Under the pieces are notes generated by a model. The model saw nothing but the letters and a program-made list of their open reading frames with translations, was not told where the DNA came from and ran no database searches. Shown here in pieces: positions 42,421 to 51,424 of a DNA stretch of 64,000 nt (position 1 is the stretch's first letter; every line of letters starts with the position of its first letter). Source of the stretch: CATOSP01 sp965204715 (GTDB lineage Bacteria > Chloroflexota > Dehalococcoidia > Lucifugimonadales > UBA3495). Where the stretch lies: the NCBI GenBank assembly GCA_965204715.1, contig OZ242009.1:3348001-3412000 (forward strand). The letters are read 5' to 3'. Position numbers and translations under genes: made by a program.

Positions 42421-42788
42421 TATACCACCTCCGAAGCCAGGGATATGATGCGCATGAACCCCCGGTCACGCAGTTCCCTGGCCACCGGACCAAATATACG
42501 AGTGCCCCTGGGAAGCTGGTTCTCCAGGATCAGCACGGCGGCATTATCATCGAAGCTGATGAACGTGCCGTCTGGGCGCCCGTATTCATGGGCCTGCCGG
42601 ATTATCACTGCTCTCACCACGTCGCCCTTCCTCACCGGGGAATTAGGCGCCGCTTCCCGCACATTGCAGACCACCACATCACCCAGGCTGGCGAACTTCC
42701 GGCGGCCGCTGCCGGGAACATTGATCAACCGGATAACCTTGGCCCCGCTGTTGTCAGCTACCGTTAACCGAGTATAGGTCTGGATCAT
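42420..42788 (-). CDS. rplN: 50S ribosomal protein L14
   Basis: 122 residues: MIQTYTRLTVADNSGAKVIR, VRKGDVVRAVIIRQAHEYGR, DNAAVLILENQLPRGTRIFG. Start overlaps the rpsQ stop (ATGA). Confidence 0.98.
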   Translation of the reverse strand: MIQTYTRLTVADNSGAKVIRLINVPGSGRRKFASLGDVVVCNVREAAPNSPVRKGDVVRAVIIRQAHEYGRPDGTFISFDDNAAVLILENQLPRGTRIFGPVARELRDRGFMRIISLASEVV

Positions 42789-43150
42789 TCCTGCAAGTCC
42801 TGTTCGTCCGTGTCCTCTAATTCGCCGTTCTGGTCTTCTTCGACTTCATCAGCCGCCTGTGCATCTGCCTCCAGCTCGATGGGACGGACTTCGGCAACCT
42901 GTCTCCGCTCGATGATCTCCAACAGTCGCCAGTGTTTCGTCTTGGAGATGGGGCGCGTCTCTTGGATGCGCACCAGGTCGCCCAACTGGCACTGGTTCAG
43001 AGGGTCATGGACCATGAACCTGGCTACCCGCCGCACCCGTTTGCGGTAAAGCCGGTCCCGCTGTTTCCACACCATCTCGACCACCGCGGTCTTATCCACC
43101 CTGGTGCGCACAACCGACCCCACGCGCACTTTTCGCCTTTCCTTAGCCAA
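42785..43150 (-). CDS. rpsQ: 30S ribosomal protein S17 with an acidic C-terminal tail
   Basis: 121 residues against about 85. The core is complete (RVDKTAVVEMVWKQRDRLYR; RVARFMVHDPLNQCQLGDLV; RPISKTKHWRLLEIIERRQ). From about residue 87 to the end the tail is dominated by Glu, Asp, Ala and Gln. Family members usually stop where this tail begins. Confidence 0.95.
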   Translation of the reverse strand: MAKERRKVRVGSVVRTRVDKTAVVEMVWKQRDRLYRKRVRRVARFMVHDPLNQCQLGDLVRIQETRPISKTKHWRLLEIIERRQVAEVRPIELEADAQAADEVEEDQNGELEDTDEQDLQE

Positions 43151-43152
43151 AC

Positions 43153-43350
43153 CTAACCCTCCACCAGTTCCCGTTCTCGCTTGACCGTGAGCAACCTCGC
43201 TATAGACCTGCGGACAAGCCTGGGCTGGTTGGAATCGGGCAACTGATTGGTGGCGGCGCTGAACCGCAGGTTCATCAATTCCCTCTGGGTCTTCTCCAAC
43301 TCCTGCTGGAGTTGTTCGTCGGTCAAACTTCGGATCTCCTGAATCGTCAT
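43153..43350 (-). CDS. rpmC: 50S ribosomal protein L29
   Basis: 65 residues: TIQEIRSLTDEQLQQELEKT, QRELMNLRFSAATNQL and RLVRRSIARLLTVKRERE. Helical-hairpin protein near the peptide exit tunnel. Confidence 0.97.
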   Translation of the reverse strand: MTIQEIRSLTDEQLQQELEKTQRELMNLRFSAATNQLPDSNQPRLVRRSIARLLTVKRERELVEG

Positions 43351-43362
43351 GGCAATGCGCCT

Positions 43363-43800
43363 CTAAGCAGCCTGTGTCGTATCGGCCGCACCGTGGTGGC
43401 GGTCAACGATCTTGGTAGGGATAGGCAGCTTATGGGAAGCCAGACGGAGGGCTTCCCTGGCTACCTGTGGGTCAACTCCGGCAACCTCGAACATTACACG
43501 TCCCGGTTTCACGACCGCAACCCAATGGTCAACCGCGGCTTTGCCGCCGCCCATCCGGGTCTCGGCCGGTTTCTTGCTCACTGACTTGTCCGGGAATACT
43601 CGGACCCAGACCTGGCCACCCCTGCGCAGGTGGCGCGTTACTGCGATACGCGAAGCTTCTATCTGCCGGGCGGTGATCCAGCCCGGACCCATAGCTTTCA
43701 GGCCGAACTCGCCGAAGTCTACCTGGTTGCCGCTGGTTGCGGCGCCCTTACGGCGGCCGCGGAATATCTTCCTGTACTTGGTGCGTTTGGGTTGTAGCAT
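43363..43800 (-). CDS. rplP: 50S ribosomal protein L16
   Basis: 145 residues: MLQPKRTKYRKIFRGRRKGA, VDFGEFGLKAMGPGWITARQ, VFPDKSVSKKPAETRMGGGK and VAVVKPGRVMFEVAGVD. Needed for A-site function. Confidence 0.97.
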   Translation of the reverse strand: MLQPKRTKYRKIFRGRRKGAATSGNQVDFGEFGLKAMGPGWITARQIEASRIAVTRHLRRGGQVWVRVFPDKSVSKKPAETRMGGGKAAVDHWVAVVKPGRVMFEVAGVDPQVAREALRLASHKLPIPTKIVDRHHGAADTTQAA

Positions 43801-43828
43801 CAGGCGCTCCCTTTATGTCTTGACGAGG

Positions 43829-44569
43829 TTAAAGGTCCGGCTCTTCAAGGAAGTCCAACTCCTCGCCTTCCTCGCCGGCCTGGACAGTGACTTCGATTTC
43901 ATCCAGTTCCTCGACTTCCTCGGGAGGTGGAGGAAGAATCTCTCCGTGATAGACCCATACTTTGACACCGACCCTTCCCATAATGGTGTGGGCCTCCGCG
44001 AGGGCGTAGTCGATATCGGCCCGCAGTGTATGAAGCGGGACCTGACCCATCATCAATTTCTCGACGCGGGCGATTTCCGAGCCGGATATGCGGCCCTTGA
44101 CCATTATCTTTATGCCCTGGGCCCCTCCCTGCATGGCGCGCTGCGCCGCCTGGCGCATAGCGCGGCGGTAGGCAACCCGGCGTTCCAGCTGGTCGGCAAT
44201 GTTGCGCGCTACCAAGTAGGCGTTGATCTCGGGTTGGTCAATCTCGATGATGTTCAGTTGAACACGACGCTTGGTGATGGCTTCCAACTTGGCGCGCAGG
44301 TTTTTTACCCGTTCGCCATCTCTGCCTATCAGGATACCGGGACGGGCCGAGTGAATGTTGATGACCCCGTCCTGTGCCCCGCGGTCGATCTCGACCCGGG
44401 CGATTCCTGCATCGGCGAACATCCGGTACTCGTCACGGATACTGTCCCTAAGTTTCAGGTCTTCCAGCACCAATGCCCTGTAGCTCGCCGCGCTGGGCGC
44501 GAACCAATGGGCCTTCCAGTCTTTGATGATGCCGAGACGAAACCCGTATGGGTGAGTCTTGTGGCCCAT
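43829..44569 (-). CDS. rpsC: 30S ribosomal protein S3 with an acidic C-terminus
   Basis: 246 residues: MGHKTHPYGFRLGIIKDWKA, ARPGILIGRDGERVKNLRAK (KH domain), VEKLMMGQVPLHTLRADIDY and GRVGVKVWVYHGEILPPP. After that the last 30 residues are rich in Glu and Asp. KH-domain 16S-binding protein. Confidence 0.96.
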   Translation of the reverse strand: MGHKTHPYGFRLGIIKDWKAHWFAPSAASYRALVLEDLKLRDSIRDEYRMFADAGIARVEIDRGAQDGVINIHSARPGILIGRDGERVKNLRAKLEAITKRRVQLNIIEIDQPEINAYLVARNIADQLERRVAYRRAMRQAAQRAMQGGAQGIKIMVKGRISGSEIARVEKLMMGQVPLHTLRADIDYALAEAHTIMGRVGVKVWVYHGEILPPPPEEVEELDEIEVTVQAGEEGEELDFLEEPDL

Positions 44570-44572
44570 CAG

Positions 44573-44920
44573 CTAAAACTCCTCCTCCATGTCATCGACG
44601 ACCACCGTGATATGACTCGCTCGCTTGGTGATCCGTCCGATCCTTCCTCTGGCCCGCGGCCGGAAACGTTTCAACGGCTTGGCCTGGTCTGCCGTGATAC
44701 GGACGATCTTCAGTTCGTCCCGGATCATGAACATGTTGTTTTCCGCATTGGCTGCCGCAGACTCCACCACTTTGGCCACGGTCTTGGCCCAAGGAGACGT
44801 CAGCAGGCTCAAGGTGTTCAACGCATCGTCAACTGACTGACCGCGCACCGAGTCTAGGATCGGTTTCAGGCGCTTCTGGGACGCACCAATCTGTTTTGCA
44901 ACTGCTTTGACTTGCGGCAA
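44573..44920 (-). CDS. rplV: 50S ribosomal protein L22
   Basis: 115 residues from TTG. VKAVAKQIGASQKRLKPILD, ALNTLSLLTSPWAKTVAKVV, NNMFMIRDELKIVRITADQA and RGRIGRITKRASHITVVV. Lines the peptide exit tunnel. Confidence 0.96.
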   Translation of the reverse strand: MPQVKAVAKQIGASQKRLKPILDSVRGQSVDDALNTLSLLTSPWAKTVAKVVESAAANAENNMFMIRDELKIVRITADQAKPLKRFRPRARGRIGRITKRASHITVVVDDMEEEF

Positions 44921-44924
44921 CGGT

Positions 44925-45209
44925 CTACCTCACGCGGCTGGAGCGTTCGGAGCGGCTGATGTGGCCCCTATATGTACGGGTCGGCGCGAATTCTCCCAGA
45001 CGATGCCCCACCATGTTCTCGGTAATGAAGACGGGCACGTGCCGCCGTCCATCATGCACGCCAATGGTGAGGCCCACCATATCTGGCATGATCATGGATG
45101 CCCGCGACCAGGTGCGGATCACCGTCCGCGCCCCGGAACGCTGGAGCGCTTCAACCTTCTTCATCAGCTTGGAATGAACATAGGGCCCCTTCTTGATCGA
45201 CCGCGACAT
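44925..45209 (-). CDS. rpsS: 30S ribosomal protein S19
   Basis: 94 residues: SRSIKKGPYVHSKLMKKVEA, RTWSRASMIMPDMVGLTIGV and ENMVGHRLGEFAPTRTYRGH. Head-domain 16S protein. Confidence 0.97.
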   Translation of the reverse strand: MSRSIKKGPYVHSKLMKKVEALQRSGARTVIRTWSRASMIMPDMVGLTIGVHDGRRHVPVFITENMVGHRLGEFAPTRTYRGHISRSERSSRVR

Positions 45210-45210
45210 A

Positions 45211-46044
45211 TTACCGTCTCCTGCCCCTCCTGATGATGAATCTACTGCTTGCCTTGTTCTTCTGCCTAGTCTTGTGGCCGAGGGTTGGTTTTCCCGTCGG
45301 TGACTTGGGCCCCGGCATCCCTATAGGTGAGCGGCCTTCGCCCCCGCCGTGGGGATGGTCAACCGGGTTCATCGCCACGCCTCGAACGTGAGGGCGGCGC
45401 CCCAGGTGACGGCTCGCTCCGGCTTTACCGAGGCTTTCATTCTTATGGTCGGGGTTGGACAACTGCCCGATGCTTGCACGGCAATTGAGCAGCACCCGCC
45501 GCATCTCCCCAGATGGGAGCCGGATCAGAACATACTCCCCTTCGCGGGAAAGTACCTGTGCGCCGGACCCGGCGCTACGTACAAGTTGACCGCCCCTCTG
45601 GGGTGTCAACTCCAGGTTGTGGACCACCGTCCCGGTGGGGATATTCCGCAGTGGGAGGCAGTTCCCAGGGTGAATCTCAGCTTGCGGGCCAGACTCCACC
45701 CAGTCGCCCGCGGACAGGGCCACGGGAGCCAAAATGTAGCTTTTCTCACCGTCCATATAGTGAATCAGAGCGATACGGCATGTCCGGTTGGGATCGTATT
45801 CAATGGACACCACCCGCCCGGGCACCCCGTCCTTGTAACGCTTGAAATCTATCTTGCGATACATCCGGCGAGGCCCGCCTCCGCGGTGTCGGCTGGTAAT
45901 CCGTCCCCTGTTGTTGCGGCCAGCGTGGTTTGCCTTCGGCTCCAGCAGAGATTTCTCCGGCTTCCGGGCTGTAATCTCTTCAAAGGAAGGCCGCACGGCG
46001 TTCCTGGTGCCGGGTGTTATCGGCCTGAGATTCTTCAATGGCAT
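45211..46044 (-). CDS. rplB: 50S ribosomal protein L2
   Basis: 277 residues: NHAGRNNRGRITSRHRGGGP, NIPTGTVVHNLELTPQRGGQ and the peptidyl-transferase-proximal GVAMNPVDHPHGGGEGRSP. Primary 23S-binding protein. Confidence 0.98.
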   Translation of the reverse strand: MPLKNLRPITPGTRNAVRPSFEEITARKPEKSLLEPKANHAGRNNRGRITSRHRGGGPRRMYRKIDFKRYKDGVPGRVVSIEYDPNRTCRIALIHYMDGEKSYILAPVALSAGDWVESGPQAEIHPGNCLPLRNIPTGTVVHNLELTPQRGGQLVRSAGSGAQVLSREGEYVLIRLPSGEMRRVLLNCRASIGQLSNPDHKNESLGKAGASRHLGRRPHVRGVAMNPVDHPHGGGEGRSPIGMPGPKSPTGKPTLGHKTRQKNKASSRFIIRRGRRR

Positions 46045-46077
46045 GGCTAATATCCTTGGAGGTAGACCAATCTAGGG

Positions 46078-46362
46078 CTACAGCCCCTCTATCAAGTTAA
46101 TCCGGTCGCCTGGCTTCAGGGTGACAACGGCTTTCTTGACGTCGGGCTGTTTAGTGAAACGTGCGCCGTACCTCTTGCGTTTGCCGCGCAACTTGGTGAT
46201 ATTGACGTCCACTACGGTCACGTTAAAGTTTGTCTCAACAGCCTGCTTAACTTCCACTTTGTTGGCTCTGGGAGCCACCTGGAAAGTATACTTGCCGGAC
46301 TCTTGCAAAATGGTGCTCTTCTCGGTGATGGTCGGCCTCACCAGGACCTTGTGTATGTCCAT
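46078..46362 (-). CDS. rplW: 50S ribosomal protein L23
   Basis: 94 residues: MDIHKVLVRPTITEKSTILQ, YTFQVAPRANKVEVKQAVET and RGKRKRYGARFTKQPDVKK. Docking site for nascent-chain factors. Adjacent to rplD without a gap. Confidence 0.97.
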   Translation of the reverse strand: MDIHKVLVRPTITEKSTILQESGKYTFQVAPRANKVEVKQAVETNFNVTVVDVNITKLRGKRKRYGARFTKQPDVKKAVVTLKPGDRINLIEGL

Positions 46363-47064
46363 CTATTCCTCGGCCTCCGGCTCGTCCGGGAATTCATCAC
46401 CTCTTCCCTGGATGGCTTTCCGCCCCCTCCGTCCGTGAACTTCTACTCTTAGAGCATCTTCAGCCCAGCGGACAGCATCCAGGGTCATCACGACCGTCTC
46501 CCGGTCCAGCAATTCCTGGGCATTGAGGAGGTTAACCGGCAGGGTCCGCACTTTCTTGAGGTTGTGGGATGCTCGCACTACAGCTTCATCCTGACCGCTG
46601 GTGACCACCAGCGCCGAGCCGTTGATGCCGAGATTGGCCAGCAGTCCGACCATAGACTTGGTCTTCCCGTCGACCGATGAAAGCGAATCAAGGCAGACCA
46701 ACCTGTCCTGCCTTACCTTGTCCGAGAGCACGCACTTGAGTGCCATGCGCCTCATCCGTTTTGGCAAGGCCCTGCGGTAGCTGCGGGGATGCGGGCCGAA
46801 TGCCACGCCCCCATGACGCCAATGGGGAGCACGTATGCTGCCCTGCCGCGCCCGGCCCGTATGCTTCTGAATCCACGGCTTGCGTCCGCCGCCGGAGACT
46901 TGGGATCGCGTCTTGGTGTCATGGGTGCCCTGCCGCTTATTGCCCTGGTAAATCACAAAGGCCTGATGCACGAGGGCATGGTTCATGGGGACGGAAAACA
47001 CCCCATCGTCTACGTCCACCGTGTCGATGGCCTCTCCCTGCTGGTTGCTAACGGAAATCTCCAT
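46363..47064 (-). CDS. rplD: 50S ribosomal protein L4
   Basis: 233 residues from ATG 47064; a GTG at 47097 is the only upstream option. Core motifs: GTHDTKTRSQVSGGGRKPWI, QKHTGRARQGSIRAPHWRHG, GVAFGPHPRSYRRALPKRMR. A short acidic C-terminal end (GDEFPDEPEAEE) is added. L4 autoregulation via a leader is not evident here. Confidence 0.95.
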   Translation of the reverse strand: MEISVSNQQGEAIDTVDVDDGVFSVPMNHALVHQAFVIYQGNKRQGTHDTKTRSQVSGGGRKPWIQKHTGRARQGSIRAPHWRHGGVAFGPHPRSYRRALPKRMRRMALKCVLSDKVRQDRLVCLDSLSSVDGKTKSMVGLLANLGINGSALVVTSGQDEAVVRASHNLKKVRTLPVNLLNAQELLDRETVVMTLDAVRWAEDALRVEVHGRRGRKAIQGRGDEFPDEPEAEE

Positions 47065-47108
47065 AGCTAATGCTGCCTTCGAAAATCCTGCCCTCACCCG
47101 GGGAACCG

Positions 47109-47723
47109 TTACTTGGTGCGTCTTATCTGAAGTAGTCCGTTGGGACCGCCGGGAACCCCGCCTTTGACGATGAGAAGATTTCGCTCAGGGTCCACTCTGA
47201 TTATCTCAAGGCGTTTCGCGGTAGTCCGATCATTACCCATGTGCCCGGCCATCTTCAACCCCTTGAACACTTTGCCGGGGGTGGTGCCGCCCCCAATAGA
47301 GCCGGGAGCCCGTGCGCGGTCGGATTGACCGTGAGTCCTGGGGCCACCGCCAAAACCGTGGCGCTTTATGGTTCCGGCAAATCCGCGGCCCTTGGAGCGG
47401 CCTATGATATCGACTTTCTCCCCTTCTGTGAAGATGTCAACGGAGACAGTCTGGCCGACTTCAAACTCGGTGGGGTCGTCTGCTTTGACTTCTCTCAAGT
47501 AGCGGACGGCTGGCCCGTTCCGCAGGTGTCCCCTCATGGGCCTGTTGGAACTCTTGGCCTTGCCGAAGCCCAATTGCACGGCCTCGTAACCGTCACTCTC
47601 TGAAGTCTTCACCTGAGTGACGGTGCATGGCCCCGCCTCGATGACTGTTACCGGGACCACTCTCCCGTCGTCCCGGAAGACCCGGCTCATGCCGATTTTT
47701 CTGCCCAAGAATCCCTGGAGCAT
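47109..47723 (-). CDS. rplC: 50S ribosomal protein L3
   Basis: 204 residues: FLGRKIGMSRVFRDDGRVVP, GRSKGRGFAGTIKRHGFGGG, PGSIGGGTTPGKVFKGLKMA and GHMGNDRTTAKRLEIIRVD. Early assembly protein. Confidence 0.98.
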   Translation of the reverse strand: MLQGFLGRKIGMSRVFRDDGRVVPVTVIEAGPCTVTQVKTSESDGYEAVQLGFGKAKSSNRPMRGHLRNGPAVRYLREVKADDPTEFEVGQTVSVDIFTEGEKVDIIGRSKGRGFAGTIKRHGFGGGPRTHGQSDRARAPGSIGGGTTPGKVFKGLKMAGHMGNDRTTAKRLEIIRVDPERNLLIVKGGVPGGPNGLLQIRRTK

Positions 47724-47785
47724 CGATCGCCTCTAGCTAATTTAGGGTATGGATGCCTGTGCTTTAGCCTGCTGAAGACCTGTTC

Positions 47786-48097
47786 TTACAGTTTGATGGA
47801 TATGTCCACACCAGCGGGCAGGTTCAGCCGCGTCAGTGAGTCAATCGTCTTCGACGTAGGTTCCAGGATGTCGATGAGCCTCTTATGGGTCCGTATCTCA
47901 AAGTGCTCCCGGGAATCCTTATCCACATGGGGACTTCGGATTACGCAAAACCGGCGTATGTGCGTCGGCAATGGGACCGGCCCGGCCACCCTGGCACCCG
48001 TCCGCTCTGCGGTCTCCACGATCTGGCCGGCAGACAGATCAAGCATCTTGTGATCGAAGGCCTTGAGTATGATTCTAACTTTCTGCCTGGTGACCAT
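47786..48097 (-). CDS. rpsJ: 30S ribosomal protein S10
   Basis: 103 residues: KVRIILKAFDHKMLDLSAGQ, VAGPVPLPTHIRRFCVIRSP, HKRLIDILEPTSKTIDSLTR and LPAGVDISIKL. First gene of the S10 segment; it follows fusA directly, with no tuf gene in between. Confidence 0.97.
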   Translation of the reverse strand: MVTRQKVRIILKAFDHKMLDLSAGQIVETAERTGARVAGPVPLPTHIRRFCVIRSPHVDKDSREHFEIRTHKRLIDILEPTSKTIDSLTRLNLPAGVDISIKL

Positions 48098-48124
48098 CTT
48101 CCCCCAATCTCTGTCCGCGTTGCA

Positions 48125-50212
48125 TCATCTCAGATTGCCGCTGGCGCGGAGCACGTCCTCGGCAACCTGTTCATAGTGCTTAAATTCCATGGAATAGGAA
48201 GCCCGTCCGCTTGTGATAGAGCGGAGCGCTGTAGTGTATGCAAAGGTTTCGCCAAGAGGCAGCAACGCACGTGCTACCTGCACATCTCCCTGACCCTCTA
48301 TGCTCCTGATTTGCGCCCGGCGTGTTCCCAAATCGGCCAGCACCTCCCCCAGGTTCTCGCCGGGACAGACCACTTCCATGTCCACTATCGGCTCCAGCAG
48401 CACTGGGTTTCCCTTCGGAACTCCTTCACGAATCGCCAGCATGGCTGCGCTGCTGAACGCTATGTCCGATGAGTCTACGGGGTGGAAGCTGCCATCTACC
48501 AGCGAGACCTTGACGTCTACCAATGGGAATCCACCGATAGAACCGTTGTCCAGCGCTTGTCTGACGCCCTTCTCAACCGCGGGGATGAACTGCCGGGGTA
48601 TTACTCCGCCGACGATCTTCTCCTCATAAACAACACCGGAGCCTCTTTCCAGCGGCTCCATCTCAAGCCACACATGGCCGAACTGCCCATGCCCTCCGGT
48701 CTGGCGTACGAAACGGCCCTCGACACGAACCGGCTGTGTAATAGTCTCCCGGTAAGACACCCGTGGCCTGCCGACGTTCGCGCCAACGTCAAACTCGCGG
48801 CGCATCCGGTCTACCAAGACCTCGAGATGGAGCTCGCCCATGCCAGATATGACGGTTTGTCCGGTCTCCTCATCGAACCGGACCAGGAATGTCGGATCCT
48901 CGTCGGCCAACTTGCGCAGGGCCTGGGAAAGACGGTCCTGGTCAGCACGGGTAGCCGGTTCGATAGCCACCGATACCACCGGCTCCGGAAAATGGGGAGG
49001 TTCTAGGACTACCGGGCGTGGCCCGCTGCAAACGGTGTCCCCGGTGAACGTCTCTCTCAACCCCACCACGGCACAGATATTTCCCGCGCCGATCGACTCT
49101 AGTTCCTCTCGGCGGTTGGCGTGCATCAGGATGAGCCGGCCAAGCCGCTCCCGTGCTTTCTTGGTGACATTATAGACCTGCGCCCCTGAATTCTCCGTTC
49201 CGGAGTAGACCCGCAGGAACACCAGTCTGCCTACGTATGGGTCAGTAGCCACCTTAAAAGCAAGGGCGGCGAAATCGCCGTCCTCTTCCGGGTGCCTCAG
49301 TTGTTCCTCGCCTGTATTGGGGTCTACTCCCTTTACGGCGGGTATGTCCTGTGGTGAAGGCAAATAGTCCACAATAGCGTCCAGCAGCGGATGAATACCC
49401 TTGCTGGTAGTGGCGCTGCCGCAGAGGACCGGGACCAGACTGCGCTCAATGGTTGCCCGACGCAGGGCTTGCCGGAGATCGTCGGCGTCTATGTCCTCCC
49501 CTTCCAGGTATCGGATGAGAAGTGACTCGTCTGTCTCCACGATCTTTTCGACCATGCTCTGGCGATAGCGTTCGTACTCTTCCTCGTAGCCGGTCGGGAC
49601 CGGCATCATCTTGGGAACATCGGAACTACTGCCTCTTCGACCTCCGTCGGGATAGACCATGGCAACTCCGCCGAGCAGGTCGATGACCCCTTGGAACTCC
49701 GCCTCCTCTCCGATGGGCAATTGCAGCGCGACCGGGTTCGCGCCCAATCTGCGTCGCACCGACTCAATGGTACGCTCGTAGCTGGCTCCTACCCGGTCCA
49801 TTTTGTTTACGAAACAGATACGGGGGACTTCATAGGTGTCGGCCTGACGCCAGACCGTCTCAGACTGGGACTGTACACCGGCTACCGCATCCAGGACTAC
49901 AATCCCGCCGTCCAAGACCCGCAGGCTACGCTCGACCTCTGCGGTGAAATCCACGTGACCCGGGGTGTCTATGATGTTGACCCGATGGTCTCGCCAGAAG
50001 GCAGTGGTTGCTGCGGCGGTTATGGTGATGCCACGCTCTCTCTCTTGGGGCATCCAGTCCATCGCCGTTGTGCCCTCGTCCACCTCTCCAACCCTGTGGA
50101 TACGGCCGGTGATGAACAGCACTCGTTCGGTGACGGTGGTCTTTCCGGCATCGATGTGTGCGATGAATCCAATGTTGCGGATCCGGCTTATGGGAATGCT
50201 GGTCTCAGTCAT
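48125..50212 (-). CDS. fusA: Elongation factor G
   Basis: 695 residues with G1 AHIDAGKTTVTERVLFITG, G3 DTPGHVDFTAEVERSLRVLD, G4 VNKMDR, and domains III-V (VSVAIEPATRADQDRLSQAL; ISGMGELHLEVLVDRM; EPIVDMEVVCPGENLGEVLA). Translocase GTPase. Flanked by rpsG and rpsJ. Confidence 0.98.
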   Translation of the reverse strand: MTETSIPISRIRNIGFIAHIDAGKTTVTERVLFITGRIHRVGEVDEGTTAMDWMPQERERGITITAAATTAFWRDHRVNIIDTPGHVDFTAEVERSLRVLDGGIVVLDAVAGVQSQSETVWRQADTYEVPRICFVNKMDRVGASYERTIESVRRRLGANPVALQLPIGEEAEFQGVIDLLGGVAMVYPDGGRRGSSSDVPKMMPVPTGYEEEYERYRQSMVEKIVETDESLLIRYLEGEDIDADDLRQALRRATIERSLVPVLCGSATTSKGIHPLLDAIVDYLPSPQDIPAVKGVDPNTGEEQLRHPEEDGDFAALAFKVATDPYVGRLVFLRVYSGTENSGAQVYNVTKKARERLGRLILMHANRREELESIGAGNICAVVGLRETFTGDTVCSGPRPVVLEPPHFPEPVVSVAIEPATRADQDRLSQALRKLADEDPTFLVRFDEETGQTVISGMGELHLEVLVDRMRREFDVGANVGRPRVSYRETITQPVRVEGRFVRQTGGHGQFGHVWLEMEPLERGSGVVYEEKIVGGVIPRQFIPAVEKGVRQALDNGSIGGFPLVDVKVSLVDGSFHPVDSSDIAFSSAAMLAIREGVPKGNPVLLEPIVDMEVVCPGENLGEVLADLGTRRAQIRSIEGQGDVQVARALLPLGETFAYTTALRSITSGRASYSMEFKHYEQVAEDVLRASGNLR

Positions 50213-50235
50213 AGAGATATCAGAACAGGAGGTCC

Positions 50236-50706
50236 TTACCTGCGGTAGTGGACGAAGGCCCGGTTGGCCTCGGCCATGCGATGCAGTTCATCTTTTCTAC
50301 GGACCGCCGACCCCTCGCCGCGGGCAGCTTCCATCAATTCATCCGCCAGTCCCCGCCGCATGGGGATCCCCTTCCTAGACCTTGCCCCGCGAATCAGCCA
50401 ACGGATCGCCAGAGCCTCGCTGCGGCTCGGACGGAGCTCAGTTGGCACCTGATAAGTCGCTCCGCCGACACGCTTGGGCCTGACTTCAACGGCGGGAGTA
50501 GCATTCCGCATCGCCTGCTGGAATACTTCCAGAGGTTCACGGTTTGACTGATCTCGAATCAAGTCAAAAGCGTCGTAGATAATACGCTGTGCGGTAGTCT
50601 TCTTGCCACGCTGCATAACGCAGTTGATGAAGCGCGACAATTCTACATTGCGGTATATGGGGTCCGGCGCGACTAATCGCCGCTCGGGCCGTCTTCTTCT
50701 CGACAT
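50236..50706 (-). CDS. rpsG: 30S ribosomal protein S7
   Basis: 156 residues: NVELSRFINCVMQRGKKTTA, QRIIYDAFDLI, VEVRPKRVGGATYQVPTELR and ALAIRWLIRGARSRKGIPM. Primary 16S head-assembly protein. Confidence 0.98.
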   Translation of the reverse strand: MSRRRRPERRLVAPDPIYRNVELSRFINCVMQRGKKTTAQRIIYDAFDLIRDQSNREPLEVFQQAMRNATPAVEVRPKRVGGATYQVPTELRPSRSEALAIRWLIRGARSRKGIPMRRGLADELMEAARGEGSAVRRKDELHRMAEANRAFVHYRR

Positions 50707-50781
50707 TGTCAGCCCCGTCTCGTCTCAGTTGCTAAATAAAGAGTGGGAGTAACACCCATGACAGCTGGACTCACCAACTGC

Positions 50782-51201
50782 CTATACCGTGCGCGGACGG
50801 TCAGCTCCGTATTTGCTGCGCCCACGCCTCCGGTCCTGCACGCCCTCGCAGTCCAGCGCACTGCGTATCACATGGTAGCGGACGCCGGGAAGGTCTTTGA
50901 CGCGCCCTCCCCGCACCAGCACAACCGAGTGTTCCTGGAGGTTATGTCCCTCTCCACCGATGTACGCTGTGACCTCTACTCCGTTGGTCAAGCGCACCCG
51001 GGCGATCTTGCGCAGGGCCGAGTTGGGCTTCTTAGGGGTCATCGTGCGGACCTGGATGCAGACTCCCCGCCTTTGGGGGCATCCCGGCCCATATCTCGTC
51101 CGGTTGCGCAATGAGTTCTGGACGTAATGCAGGGCAGGGGCCTTGGTCTTCTTTCGGACCGGCCGACGCCGTTTTCTCACCAGTTGATTTACGGTTGGCA
51201 T
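50782..51201 (-). CDS. rpsL: 30S ribosomal protein S12 with an internal insertion
   Basis: 139 residues against about 124. MPTVNQLVRKRRRPVRKKTK is followed by an insert of about 13 residues (HYVQNSLRNRTRYGPG) before CPQRRGVCIQVRTMTPKKP. The decoding loop VRTMTPKKPNSALRK and the second loop GHNLQEHSVVLVRGGRVKDL are wild-type-like. Such inserts are common in Chloroflexota (recollection). First gene of the superoperon. Confidence 0.97.
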   Translation of the reverse strand: MPTVNQLVRKRRRPVRKKTKAPALHYVQNSLRNRTRYGPGCPQRRGVCIQVRTMTPKKPNSALRKIARVRLTNGVEVTAYIGGEGHNLQEHSVVLVRGGRVKDLPGVRYHVIRSALDCEGVQDRRRGRSKYGADRPRTV

Positions 51202-51238
51202 AGCTGTTCCTCGCCGTTCAAACTGACAGCAGCTAAGG

Positions 51239-51268
51239 ACTCTACCAAATCAACGTCCCATATGTCAA
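51239..51268 (-). promoter_or_regulatory. Promoter of the ribosomal superoperon
   Basis: On the minus strand TTGACA (complement of 51263-51268) and TAGAGT (complement of 51239-51244) have an 18-nt spacer and lie about 40 nt upstream of rpsL. It is back-to-back with the cobalamin-riboswitch promoter about 90 nt away. Confidence 0.7.
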
Positions 51269-51355
51269 TATTGAATCTAGGCTGGCCGCGGCTCAATGCA
51301 CAGAGGACTTAAGGACACACAAACCCCGGCGTTGCCGATTCCCGCGAAACAACTA

Positions 51356-51384
51356 TTGACAACCCGGCCTCTTCCAGATAGATT
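51356..51384 (+). promoter_or_regulatory. Promoter of the cobalamin-riboswitch cobalt operon
   Basis: TTGACA (51356-51361) and TAGATT (51379-51384) have a 17-nt spacer. It lies about 40-50 nt before the aptamer, suited to a leader transcript. Confidence 0.65.
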
Positions 51385-51424
51385 GGTGAACAGCAGGTCG
51401 GTCCTACTTGGCACGCACTGCATT

